From NCBI GenBank assembly GCA_047610085.1, contig JBLFZD010000003.1:1-42300 (forward strand): a stretch of DNA of 42,300 nt, read 5' to 3'. This document shows positions 17,613 to 25,549 of this stretch, one piece after another; the first letter of the stretch is position 1, and every line of letters begins with the position of its first letter. The notes beneath the pieces were generated by a model. That model saw only the letters and a list, made by a program, of their open reading frames with translations, did not search any database and was not told the origin of the DNA. Both the position numbers and the translations under genes were made by a program. This DNA comes from Ilumatobacter_A sp047610085. Lineage in GTDB: Bacteria; Actinomycetota; Acidimicrobiia; Acidimicrobiales; Ilumatobacteraceae.

Positions 17613-19148
17613 ATGAGTCGCGCTGGTCGACGGGGGCCACGGGTCCGGAACCTCGCTGCAGAGCAGCCGGCGGCCCAGCAGCCGCGGCTGTGCCGAGAGC
17701 CGATGCGTGCTGTGTCGGACGATGAACTCGAGAACATTCACCACGCATCGCTGCAAGTCCTCAGTGAGATCGGCATCGACTTCTTGTTGCCTGAGGCGTG
17801 CCGCCTCTTGGCGGATGCCGGAGCCCACGTCGGTGCCGACACCGCCCGGGTTCGTTTCGACCCGGATCTCGTCGAGTCACTCATCTCCGCAGCGCCATCC
17901 GAGTTCGTGCTGCATGGTCGTGAGCCGCATCGGAATCTGAATATCGGTGGCGATTGGGTCACGTTTGGAAGTGTGGCGTCGGCGCCAAACATCGCCGAGC
18001 GCGCCACTGGCCGTCGGGCAGGAGATCGCAAGGGCTTCCAGGATCTCACCAAGCTTGCGCAGGTGTTGAACCCGGTGCACTGCTTCCCCGGGGGCTACCC
18101 GGTTGAGCCGATCGACATCCATCCATCGATCCGTCATCTCGAAGCAGCGTGGGACGGGTTCACGCTTTCCGACAAACCCAACCATGTGTATTCACTCGGT
18201 GCGGATCGGAACCGCGACGTGATCGAGATGATCCGGATCGCCCGCGGTGTCACTCACGAACAACTCGACGGGGAGCCCTCGTTAATGTCGGTGATCAACG
18301 CGAGTTCGCCACTGCGCTACGACCTTCCGATGCTTGAAGGCATCATCGAGATGGCTTCCCGCAATCAGTTGCTGATCATCACGCCGTTCACGCTTGCCGG
18401 CGCGATGGCGCCGATCACGATCGCGGGGGCGATTGTTCAGCAGAATGCTGAAGCGCTGGCTGGTATCGCCTTCGCCCAGGTGGTCAACCCGGGAGCGCCG
18501 GTGATGTACGGCGGGTTCACGTCAAACGTCGACATGCGGTCGGGGTCACCCGCCTTTGGAACACCTGAATATGCAAAGGCTGCGCTGCTCGGTGGTCAGC
18601 TCGCTCGGCGCTACGCGATCCCATATCGCTCGTCGGGTGTGTCAGCGTCGAATGCGGTTGACGCCCAAGCTGGCTACGAGACGATGTGGGCGTTGATGGG
18701 TGCGGTGCTCGGCGGCGGCAACATGATTCTCCACGCTGCAGGCTGGATGGAAGGCGGGCTCCACGCCAGCCCCGAGAAGATGGTGGTCGACGCCGACCTC
18801 CTCAACATGGTGTCGACCTTCCTGGAACCAATCGACGCGTCGCCCGAAGCACTCGAACTTGCCGTTGAAGCCATTGCCGAGGTCGGCCCGGCGGGTCACT
18901 TTTTCGCGACGAAACACACTCAGGATCGATACGCCACCGAGTTCTACAGCCCGCTCGTTTCGGACTGGCGCAACTGGGAGACCTGGACCGATGCGGGGCA
19001 GCCCGATGCGTACGAACGGGCCGAAGCAATCGCCCAGGAATTCATTGCCGGCCATGTCGAGCCAGACATGAACCCTGACCGCCGCGCCCAACTTCGCGAG
19101 TTCGTCGACCGTCGTGTCGCTGAAGGTGGCGTCCCGACCGACTACTAG
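17613..19148 (+). CDS. Trimethylamine methyltransferase (MttB) family protein
   Basis: The 511-residue protein is an MttB superfamily TIM barrel. Recognisable blocks are ENIHHASLQVLSEIGIDF, CFPGGYPVEPIDIHPSIRHL, ITPFTLAGAMAPITIAGA, GAPVMYGGFTSNVDM, GSPAFGTPEYAKAALLG, YRSSGVSASNAVDAQAGYE and HAAGWMEGGLHASPEKMV. There is no in-frame amber codon before the TAG stop, so it is a non-pyrrolysine member like glycine-betaine methyltransferase MtgB. No corrinoid protein or reactivase is encoded nearby. A 45-bp gap leads to an FAD/GcvT oxidoreductase, suggesting joint demethylation. The basic N-terminus (residues 1-30) is probably flexible. The substrate is inferred to be a quaternary or tertiary amine. 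Confidence 0.88.
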   Translation: MSRAGRRGPRVRNLAAEQPAAQQPRLCREPMRAVSDDELENIHHASLQVLSEIGIDFLLPEACRLLADAGAHVGADTARVRFDPDLVESLISAAPSEFVLHGREPHRNLNIGGDWVTFGSVASAPNIAERATGRRAGDRKGFQDLTKLAQVLNPVHCFPGGYPVEPIDIHPSIRHLEAAWDGFTLSDKPNHVYSLGADRNRDVIEMIRIARGVTHEQLDGEPSLMSVINASSPLRYDLPMLEGIIEMASRNQLLIITPFTLAGAMAPITIAGAIVQQNAEALAGIAFAQVVNPGAPVMYGGFTSNVDMRSGSPAFGTPEYAKAALLGGQLARRYAIPYRSSGVSASNAVDAQAGYETMWALMGAVLGGGNMILHAAGWMEGGLHASPEKMVVDADLLNMVSTFLEPIDASPEALELAVEAIAEVGPAGHFFATKHTQDRYATEFYSPLVSDWRNWETWTDAGQPDAYERAEAIAQEFIAGHVEPDMNPDRRAQLREFVDRRVAEGGVPTDY

Positions 19149-19193
19149 TGGGCCCTGCGCTCACTCCGATCAGCTGGAGAACGAAGGAACATC

Positions 19194-21743
19194 ATGAAGA
19201 CCTCAGCCCGCGTCGTCGTGATCGGTGGTGGCGTGATCGGCGCGTCGATCCTGTATCACCTCACCAAGAACGGATGGACCGACGTCGTCCTCGTCGAACG
19301 CAAGGAGCTCACGGCAGGCTCCACGTGGCACTCCGCTGGTGGCATGCACACGTTGAATGGCAACCCGAACGTGGCTGCACTTCAGAAGTACACGATCGAG
19401 TTGTACAAGGAGATCGAAGAGGTCTCGGGCCAGGACTGTGGCTTACACCTCACCGGCGGACTGATGCTGGCCGACACCGAGGAGCGCCTCGATTGGCTGA
19501 AGCTCGCGCACTCCCGCAACCGCTACCTCGGCCTCGACACTGAGATGATCTCGGTGTCTGAAGCAAAGCAGATTCTCCCGTACCTCGACGAGCAGTACTT
19601 CGTCGGTGCGCTGTTCGACCCGATGGAAGGTCACGTCGATCCATCGGGAGTCACGCACGCCTACGCGAAGGCGGCACGCATGGCCGGTGCCGAGGTGTAC
19701 CGCAACAACTGGGCGATGGACATCGTGCAGAAACTGAACGGCACCTGGGATGTGGTGTGCGAGCAAGGCACCATCAACGCTGAGCACATCGTCAACTGCG
19801 GTGGACTCTGGGCCCGCGAAGTTGGTCGAATGTGCGGAATCGAACTTCCGATTCTGGCGATGGAGCACATGTACCTTCTCACCGAGGAGGTGCCAGGTTT
19901 ACTGGATTGGAACCGCGAGTCAGGTCGCGAAGGGCTGCACTGCATGGACTTCGCGGGAGAGATCTACATGCGTCAGGAGGGCAACGGCCTACTCCTGGGC
20001 ACCTACGAACCCAACGGTGTGCCGTGGTCGGAGAAAGCGACGCCGTGGTCGTTTGGCGCGCAACTCCTCGATCCCGACCCCGATCGGATCGCCGAATCAC
20101 TCGAGGTCGGATTTCGTCACTTTCCCATCTTCAACGAGGTTGGGATCAAGCAGATCATCAACGGCCCGTTTACCTTCGCGCCCGATGGCAACCCGGTTAT
20201 CGGACCGGTGAAGGGCCAGCGCGGCCATTGGCTTGCGGTCGGCATCATGGCCGGGTTGAGTCAGGGTGGGGGCGTCGGTAAAACACTGGCCAATTGGATC
20301 ACGGACGGCGACCCAGGTGCCGACATCTGGGGCATGGATTGCGCGCGGTTCGGTGACTTTGCAACGCCGAAGTACACCAATGCCAAAGTTCGTGAAAATT
20401 ACTCGCGTCGCTTTCGGATCGCCTACCCCAACGAGGAACTCCCGGCCGCTCGCAAGGTGCGCACTTCGCCCATCTACGACCGGCTTGACGACGCCAACGC
20501 AGTGTGGGGTGTTACGTATGGCCTGGAGCACGCACTGTGGTTCCAAGAGTCCGGCAAGCTGGCCGAGGAGTCGGTCACGCTGCGCCGATCCGACGCGTGG
20601 AACATGGTTGCCGAAGAGTCGAACGCGGTTCGTCACTCCGTCGGCTTAATCGAAACGACAAGCTTCGCAAAGTATGAATTCACCGGGTCCGGCGCGCGAA
20701 CGTTCCTGGATCGAATACTGACGAACACGCTCCCACGGTCGGGCCGGATGGCATTGTCGCCAATGTTGAATCACCAAGGTGGACTCATTGGTGATTTCAC
20801 TGTTGCCAACCTCACGCCAACCGGCGACGTCGATGCATACTCCGGGCGGGCGGCCACGGGTCGCTCGGCCGGGATGCTGCTTGGATCCGAACGCTTCGTA
20901 GTCTTTGGGTCGGGGATTGCTGAGCACTATCACGAGCGTTGGTTCCTCGAGCAGATTGGTGTGATGGTCGCAGCTGGAGACGTCGCCGAGGGTGCTGTTC
21001 GCCTCGATGTGCTCGGCCGTTCGATGTGCGGCCTGTCGATTGCCGGGCCGCATGCGCGATCGGTGCTCGCGAAGTTGATCGATGATGATGTGTCGAACGA
21101 GGCGTGGCCGTTCCTCGACATTCGCGAAGCCTGGGTCGACATGGCGCCAGCGCTCGTTGGACGAGTTACCTACACCGGTGACCTTGGGTTTGAGATCTGG
21201 ATGGATGCCGAGCTGCAGACATACGTCTTCGATCGTGTCATGGAGGCCGGGGAAGAGTTCGGCATCCGACTCTTCGGGAGTCGGGCGCTGAACTCGTTGC
21301 GACTCGAGAAGAATTTCGGCGCATGGGCGAGCGAATATCGTTCGATCTATACGCCGCACAGTGCGGGAATGGGCTGGTGCGTGAAGTTCGATAAAGGTGA
21401 CTTCGTCGGACGCGATGCTGCGCTCGCAGCCCTCGATGGTGGTTCGCCCCATGAGCTGGGGTTCTTCTCGGTCGACGTCGGCCATGGCGATGATGCAGCC
21501 GACGTGATCGGCGATGAGCCGATCTGGCTGGTTACTCCAGACGGCGGTGAGCAGGTCGTTGGCTGGGTCACCTCGGGCGGGTACGCCCATCACAGTCAGG
21601 TGTCGGTGGCTGTCGGCTACGTGCGTCGCGAGCATGTGGGGCTGCCAGGCGTGCACGAGGTCGAAATTCTTGGCGTGCGCCGGCCGGCCCAGCAGCTGAT
21701 TGAGCCGCTCTTCGATCCAACTGGTGCGCGTATGCGGAACTGA
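19194..21743 (+). CDS. FAD/GcvT fusion oxidoreductase (dimethylglycine/sarcosine dehydrogenase-like), copy 1
   Basis: The 849-residue protein has an N-terminal DAO-type FAD domain (VVVIGGGVIGASILYHLTKNGW, residues 7-28; STWHSAGG with H46 at the position of the covalent-FAD His of dimethylglycine dehydrogenase). From about residue 420 it has aminomethyltransferase-like domains (FTGSGARTFLDRILTNTLP, VTYTGDLGFEIW, SLRLEKNFGAW). The family oxidises N-methyl groups and passes formaldehyde to tetrahydrofolate, giving 5,10-methylene-THF. A strong RBS (gaagga) lies upstream. The adjacent MttB homologue suggests a shared pathway; the electron acceptor is probably the ETF encoded at 39.4-41.1 kb. Confidence 0.9.
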   Translation: MKTSARVVVIGGGVIGASILYHLTKNGWTDVVLVERKELTAGSTWHSAGGMHTLNGNPNVAALQKYTIELYKEIEEVSGQDCGLHLTGGLMLADTEERLDWLKLAHSRNRYLGLDTEMISVSEAKQILPYLDEQYFVGALFDPMEGHVDPSGVTHAYAKAARMAGAEVYRNNWAMDIVQKLNGTWDVVCEQGTINAEHIVNCGGLWAREVGRMCGIELPILAMEHMYLLTEEVPGLLDWNRESGREGLHCMDFAGEIYMRQEGNGLLLGTYEPNGVPWSEKATPWSFGAQLLDPDPDRIAESLEVGFRHFPIFNEVGIKQIINGPFTFAPDGNPVIGPVKGQRGHWLAVGIMAGLSQGGGVGKTLANWITDGDPGADIWGMDCARFGDFATPKYTNAKVRENYSRRFRIAYPNEELPAARKVRTSPIYDRLDDANAVWGVTYGLEHALWFQESGKLAEESVTLRRSDAWNMVAEESNAVRHSVGLIETTSFAKYEFTGSGARTFLDRILTNTLPRSGRMALSPMLNHQGGLIGDFTVANLTPTGDVDAYSGRAATGRSAGMLLGSERFVVFGSGIAEHYHERWFLEQIGVMVAAGDVAEGAVRLDVLGRSMCGLSIAGPHARSVLAKLIDDDVSNEAWPFLDIREAWVDMAPALVGRVTYTGDLGFEIWMDAELQTYVFDRVMEAGEEFGIRLFGSRALNSLRLEKNFGAWASEYRSIYTPHSAGMGWCVKFDKGDFVGRDAALAALDGGSPHELGFFSVDVGHGDDAADVIGDEPIWLVTPDGGEQVVGWVTSGGYAHHSQVSVAVGYVRREHVGLPGVHEVEILGVRRPAQQLIEPLFDPTGARMRN

Positions 21744-21770
21744 CCCGTGACGAGAACGTCTGTCAGCGGG

Positions 21771-22070
21771 TCACTCGTCGCCAACGACGCATTCGTCAAA
21801 GACTCGGTCACCGACGACATCGATGGCCTCATTGAAGGCCCCGACGTCAGGGTCGGCGGGGTCCTGATCGGCCAAGATTTGAGCGCCTGTGTCGCTGAGC
21901 GTGTCAACCGCCGTTTCGACACATGACTTGTCAACTTTGAGGCCTCCGCTGGTGCCGAAGGCGATGAAGAACTCAACGGCATCGGGCTTGGCGTCGTCGC
22001 CGCCATCACCACAGGCAGTAAGGACGAGGGACGAAGCGGCGAGCGCTGCGATGGAAAATCGGATCTTGAT
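21771..22070 (-). CDS. Small lipoprotein lacking a standard start codon
   Basis: Reading minus from 22070, the frame gives an ideal lipoprotein N-terminus (IKIRFSIAALAASSLVLTAC, with the lipobox Cys at residue 20) followed by GDGGDDAKPDAVEFFIAF and an acidic, Cys-containing 99-residue protein that ends at TGA 21771. No ATG, GTG or TTG occurs in this frame upstream as far as the beginning of the XRE gene tail. The first codon shown is ATC 22068-22070, with a purine-rich aagaaa a few bases before it. Either ATC is used as start, or one base is missing or altered; ATG 22102 in a neighbouring frame could be the original start. No homologue is recognised. Confidence 0.6.
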   Translation of the reverse strand: MKIRFSIAALAASSLVLTACGDGGDDAKPDAVEFFIAFGTSGGLKVDKSCVETAVDTLSDTGAQILADQDPADPDVGAFNEAIDVVGDRVFDECVVGDE

Positions 22071-22164
22071 GTGGTTTCTTGTAGTAAGGGATGTTGGTCC
22101 ATCGATACCACGACAGAGGGTGCGTAACGAACCGTTAACGCTGGCACACCGCTGGGGAGCTGGG

Positions 22165-22521
22165 TCAAACGTTGTTTGCGGCGATGAATGACCGGTAGAT
22201 GTCGAGCAGCGACTGCTTCTGGACGTCGCTCAGATCTTCATCGAGCATGATCGCCGATTCCGTTGAGGCGGCGTCGGTATTGTTTTGGGTCGCTTCGTCA
22301 CGGCCGAGGAATCGCATGAGGCGGTCGGTCGGTACGTTCAGCGCGCTCGAGAGGCCGTGGAGAACTCGAACCGATGGCTCGTGCAAGCCGCGTTCGAGTT
22401 GGCTGAGGTAGGCGTCTGACAGGTCGGCCAGCTTCGCAAGCTCTCGCTGGGAGAGCTCGGCCAGTTTGCGCTGGCTCTTGATGAACTCGCCAAAGGTGGC
22501 GCTGGCTCGTGATTCGGTCAT
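22165..22521 (-). CDS. XRE-family transcriptional regulator, Rv0474-like
   Basis: The 118-residue protein has a helix-turn-helix at about residues 8-62 (FGEFIKSQRKLAELSQRELA, LADLSDAYLSQLERGLHEPS, LSSALNVPTDRLMRF) and a C-terminal segment DVQKQSLLDIYRSFIAANN. From memory this combination, including the QKQ-LLDIY tail, resembles the mycobacterial XRE protein Rv0474, which lies next to the gene for heparin-binding haemagglutinin. Here an HBHA-like gene is also adjacent. ATG 22521 places the HTH normally; a longer frame to 22566 has no support. It may control the neighbouring gene through the inverted repeat at 23113-23130. Confidence 0.87.
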   Translation of the reverse strand: MTESRASATFGEFIKSQRKLAELSQRELAKLADLSDAYLSQLERGLHEPSVRVLHGLSSALNVPTDRLMRFLGRDEATQNNTDAASTESAIMLDEDLSDVQKQSLLDIYRSFIAANNV

Positions 22522-22595
22522 TGTCGTTCCAAGCCTAGATGTGAAGGCGCTCGGGCGTTGTGTCACGCTCCGGTGCCGGGTGTGGTCGAACGCGA

Positions 22596-22624
22596 AAGGT
22601 CCCGGACCGGGGGTCCGGGACCTT
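22596..22624 (-). terminator. Perfect 13-bp stem terminator after the HBHA/phasin-like gene
   Basis: The arms AAGGTCCCGGACC and GGTCCGGGACCTT are exact inverted copies with a three-base loop. The hairpin lies 36 bases beyond the stop of the HBHA-like gene and 74 bases before the XRE start, so it probably separates the two transcripts. The outer A-T pairs make it potentially bidirectional. Confidence 0.82.
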
Positions 22625-22660
22625 ATTGGTTTCGGTGAGACCGCCTCGTGGCGGTCGAAA

Positions 22661-23050
22661 TCACTTGGCGGTGGTCTTTGCAGCCTTCTTGGCGGCGGGC
22701 TTCGCGGCGGGCTTCACGGTTGCCTTGGCGGCGGGCTTCACGGTTGCCTTGACCGGGGCGGCGGTCGGGAGCTGCGCCGCGATGCGATTGGCGAAGTCAC
22801 GGTTCATGCTGACCGCACGCTCGACAAAGTCGATGTACTGCTTGCCTGCCTCGGCCGGCGTCGGGAGCTTGTCAGCCAAGGGAAGCTCGACGGGGAGGCC
22901 GAAGCTCGGGGCCCGGTCAGCGACTTCAACAGCGGTCTCGACGACGCGGCGGTTGATGCTGACGACGGTGTCGAGAACGCGGTCGTTGGTCTCGACGAAG
23001 GTCTTTGAAGCGAGGCTGATGTTTTCGGTGATCTGGGTGGGGACGTTCAT
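22661..23050 (-). CDS. HBHA/phasin-like protein with Lys/Ala-rich tail
   Basis: The 129-residue protein has an amphipathic helical body (VPTQITENISLASKTFVETN, DTVVSINRRVVETAVEVADR, AGKQYIDFVERAVSMNRDF) and a C-terminal tail of about 33 residues with repeated PAAK/KPAAK units. This layout is that of mycobacterial heparin-binding haemagglutinin and of phasin-type granule proteins; the basic tail may bind DNA, polysaccharide or lipid. There is no signal peptide. ATG 23050 has an AGGAG RBS seven bases upstream and a good promoter near 23118-23145. The neighbouring XRE gene mirrors the mycobacterial Rv0474-hbhA pair, although in the other gene order. Confidence 0.8.
   Translation of the reverse strand: MNVPTQITENISLASKTFVETNDRVLDTVVSINRRVVETAVEVADRAPSFGLPVELPLADKLPTPAEAGKQYIDFVERAVSMNRDFANRIAAQLPTAAPVKATVKPAAKATVKPAAKPAAKKAAKTTAK
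22704..22750. repeat. 24-bp tandem duplication in the Lys/Ala tail
   Basis: Two identical 23-base copies, 22704-22726 and 22728-22750, repeat with a period of 24 bases (eight codons), coding ATVKPAAK twice. The tail thus grows by in-frame duplication. Confidence 0.85.
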
Positions 23051-23112
23051 TGGATGCTCCTGTGTGGGGTGAGGTGAGTGGCCGCACTGACTCGCTTGGC
23101 CCTTGTTCTTGA

Positions 23113-23145
23113 TGCGTACTTTACTACGCAATGCGTGAAAGTCAA
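23113..23145 (-). promoter_or_regulatory. Promoter of the HBHA-like gene with an overlapping inverted repeat
   Basis: On the minus strand TTGACT (23145-23140) and TAAAGT (23123-23118) are separated by 16 bases, close to the sigma-70/SigA consensus, about 68 bases before the ATG. The inverted repeat TGCGTA-N6-TACGCA (23113-23130) covers the -10 element, as expected for a repressor site. The neighbouring XRE protein is the obvious candidate regulator, which is inference. Confidence 0.65.
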
Positions 23146-23225
23146 CCCCCATGCAAGAAATACTTCGCACCCCGACTTCTCTGTTGCGGTGACCTCTTGG
23201 GCGCCTGAAGCAACGCAACGATGAC

Positions 23226-23971
23226 TTGTGCTGCGTCGGCCATCGGGTGGTGTCAATCAGGCGAGTTCTGAATTGGGCTCGCGATCACGACGAAGCCGCC
23301 GCACCCCACGCGGCGCTGGCGGTAGTCAGCAGTCTCCTGTTCGAGGAAGCAGCGATGCGCTGCTTCCTGGTCTCGCGCGACGGCATCGTGGGCTCCTTCG
23401 AACTGATGGAGACCGGGGCGCACAGCTTTGGCAACCTGCAATCGACGCCGATTGGCCGATGTTCGAGATGCTCGCTGAACTCCTTTCCATACTCGCGGAG
23501 AAACGGCGAGACCCCGATATGGCGCTCGTCCACCTCGAACGAGCGGCGGAACTCGATGGTCCCAGCCAACTTTCCATCGGCAATGTCATCAGGCAGGAAC
23601 TCGCATCCCACGCCATCTTGGTCGACGATGACGGCCAATCGACCGCCCTGGATTCCCACCTCGTACGGTGCGCCGTGGAGGCCGGCCGTCAGAACCTCTT
23701 CGTGATCGGGGCCACGGTCTTGGCTGGGCCGATCGTGCGAGCCGCCCACGCCAACATCGCCGCGAAGCTCGCCGGTTGGGCATCCGTGTCACCGTTCTTC
23801 GCAAAATACTGGCTGCTACAGATCCGTCACATCGCGGCGCGTGCTGGGGCGGCGCTCCCCGCCGAACGATTCGATCGGGCATTCACCGCAGGCAAGCAGG
23901 CGAGCCTCACCGAAGTGTCCGGCCTCATGCTCGGCCGCCTCGCAACGCTCGAAGCCCTGGCAACCCACTGA
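23226..23971 (+). pseudogene. Hypothetical gene interrupted by a frameshift near 23430-23455
   Basis: The 5' part is protein-like in the frame starting at TTG 23226 or GTG 23250 (EAAAPHAALAVVSSLLFEEA, MRCFLVSRDGIVGSFELMET). From about 23450 the protein-like sequence continues in another frame (IDADWPMFEMLAELLSIL onwards to LATLEALATH, stop 23971). The off-frame translations of each half are Arg/Ser-rich and look non-coding. A one-base loss or two-base gain would join them into a protein of about 240 residues. If the downstream frame is used alone, ATG 23459 gives 170 residues. No known domain is recognised. It is a pseudogene or a sequence error. Confidence 0.5.
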
Positions 23972-23993
23972 GCGCAGCAAATCAATCGGCAAC

Positions 23994-24142
23994 TCAGGCG
24001 GTTTCGAAAGGGCCGTGCATCATGTTCATGGAGGCCCTACCGGCCCGTAGCTCGACGAGCACCTGGTTGATGCGCTTGCGTTGTCGCTGGCCAAAAGTCG
24101 CTCGACGTCGGCAGACATCGGATTCGTTGGTCGGGTCTTCAT
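23994..24142 (-). pseudogene. Possible small frameshifted gene
   Basis: On the minus strand ATG 24142 opens a frame reading MKTRPTNPMSADVERLLASD, which soon becomes Ser-rich. A neighbouring frame, open between stops at 24150 and 23994 but without a start codon, then reads KRINQVLVELRAGRASMNMM and ends HGPFETA. Joined by a one-base shift they would give a coherent ~48-residue protein. The evidence is composition only; no family is recognised. The rest of the 258-bp gap to the esterase gene holds only a weak CGACCC/GGGTCG inverted repeat at 24196-24215. Confidence 0.25.
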
Positions 24143-24229
24143 CGTTGGGTCACGACACAATCCGGTGTGAAACGCAATGCAGGTTTAGCGGGTCCCGACC
24201 CGACACAACGGGTCGAACGGTCGGAGCTT

Positions 24230-25357
24230 CTACGGTTTGGGATGGGCGAGGAGGAAGTCGATGACCCCCGCACTGAAATCCGAAGTAACGCCAGGGATAT
24301 GGCTCCCGCCGTCGATGCTCCACAGCTCGACTTTGGAGCCCTGTTCGCACCCGACGAATGCCTCGACGTCGCTGTCGGCTCCGTCGATGCTGCCATCGAG
24401 ATCCAGCGACTCGACGGTGACCACCGGCGTTGTGTCACAGGCGTTGTAGGTCACCCACGACTCCACGGTCTGCGCTGCGCTCGGGTAGCTGTTGCCAATG
24501 ATTGAACCACCGTCGTAGAGGATCGTCGCATCGTTGGTTCCGTGGACCTGCAGCACGCTCACCGGCTCCGACGGTGTGCAGCCGGCGGTGTCGGCGAAGG
24601 TGGCCCCGGCGAGGCTGGCGACGCCGGCGATCGTGTCGGCGTGTTGGCATGCCATGCGGTACGACATGAACCCGCCGTTGGAATGCCCTGCGAGGAAGAT
24701 CGCCTTCGGGTCGACGTTGTACTCGGCCGAGACCTGCTCGATGATCGCCATGAGGTACGCAGCATCGTCGGGCGCATCGCTTGCAAACGCGCAGCAAGCG
24801 TCGGTGGCATTCCAGAATTGCTCACCTCGGGGATCGACGGTGCCGTCGGGGTGGACGTACAGGAACCCACGGGACTCTGCGAGGGGTTCGAACTTGAAGT
24901 AGGCCTCTTGGATGTCTCCGCTCGCGGTATATCCGTGCAGCAGCAGCACGAGCGGCGTCGGAGCCGCGGCGTCATAGCCGGTCGGCACGAAGACGTCGTA
25001 CGGACGATTCGTAGTCAACTCGTCATTGGTGGGCGACAACTCGACCGGATCGGTGGCGGGAGGAATGGTCGGTGCCGGGTCGCTGACCGGCGGGTCCGTG
25101 GCAGGCGGATCGGTTGCAAGCGTTTCGGTCGTGGATACCTCGACGTCCGAGGTTGCCACCGACTCGATCTCGGGATCGACCCCCGCATCGCTCGCCGAGG
25201 AGCAGGCAGCGAGGGTGAGTACGAGGAGAGCGCAGGGGACAATCGCTCGTCGACGAATCCAGGCACTATCGAGACGACGGTTGTGATCACCGAACCCTGC
25301 TCGACGACCAGATGGCCCAGAGGACGAGTTACGGAAGGGCCCGTGGCGTAGCGACAT
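24230..25357 (-). CDS. LpqC/PHB depolymerase-type esterase lipoprotein
   Basis: The protein has a lipoprotein signal (IVPCALLVLTLAAC), a Thr/Asp/Pro linker with repeated TDPPA units, and an esterase domain of the LpqC/feruloyl-esterase group. The domain shows PLVLLLHGYTASG (oxyanion loop), GHSNGGFMSYRMACQ (nucleophile Ser), HGTNDATILYDGG (acid) and DGGSHIPG (His). ATG 25357 gives 375 residues but an unusually long segment of about 40 residues before the hydrophobic stretch; no closer standard start exists in frame, so the true start is uncertain. Extracellular hydrolysis of polyesters or polysaccharide esters is inferred. The DNA between this start and the next gene (25358-25549) shows nothing definite. 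Confidence 0.86.
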   Translation of the reverse strand: MSLRHGPFRNSSSGPSGRRAGFGDHNRRLDSAWIRRRAIVPCALLVLTLAACSSASDAGVDPEIESVATSDVEVSTTETLATDPPATDPPVSDPAPTIPPATDPVELSPTNDELTTNRPYDVFVPTGYDAAAPTPLVLLLHGYTASGDIQEAYFKFEPLAESRGFLYVHPDGTVDPRGEQFWNATDACCAFASDAPDDAAYLMAIIEQVSAEYNVDPKAIFLAGHSNGGFMSYRMACQHADTIAGVASLAGATFADTAGCTPSEPVSVLQVHGTNDATILYDGGSIIGNSYPSAAQTVESWVTYNACDTTPVVTVESLDLDGSIDGADSDVEAFVGCEQGSKVELWSIDGGSHIPGVTSDFSAGVIDFLLAHPKP

Positions 25358-25549
25358 CAGCGCGAGCCTATTGGGTTCGTACTCGCACTCCTTTGGCGTG
25401 GAGGTCGGGCCCGTGCGGCTGCTCAGAACCGACCACGAGGCCCCACATCTTCGGCGAGAGGAGTGCGTCAACGTGCTCGACAACGACCGTTACTCGAAGC
25501 GCTCGGTGCCGCATCCAGGTATCGCTCGACAACATTGCCTGCCTCGAAA

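Noticed and set aside
17613..19148. Pyrrolysine-type MttB with an in-frame amber codon
   Set aside because: The only TAG is the terminal stop; the frame before it is uninterrupted.
20646..21656. A 336-codon minus-strand frame
   Set aside because: Antisense to the GcvT part of the first fusion oxidoreductase; no recognisable motif.
21889..22191. A 100-codon plus-strand frame
   Set aside because: It is antisense to the lipoprotein, which has a clear signal and lipobox; the plus frame has no coherent domain.
24196..24215. CGACCC/GGGTCG inverted repeat as terminator of the esterase or upstream gene
   Set aside because: Six-base arms with no T-tract and an eight-base loop are weak in such GC-rich DNA.
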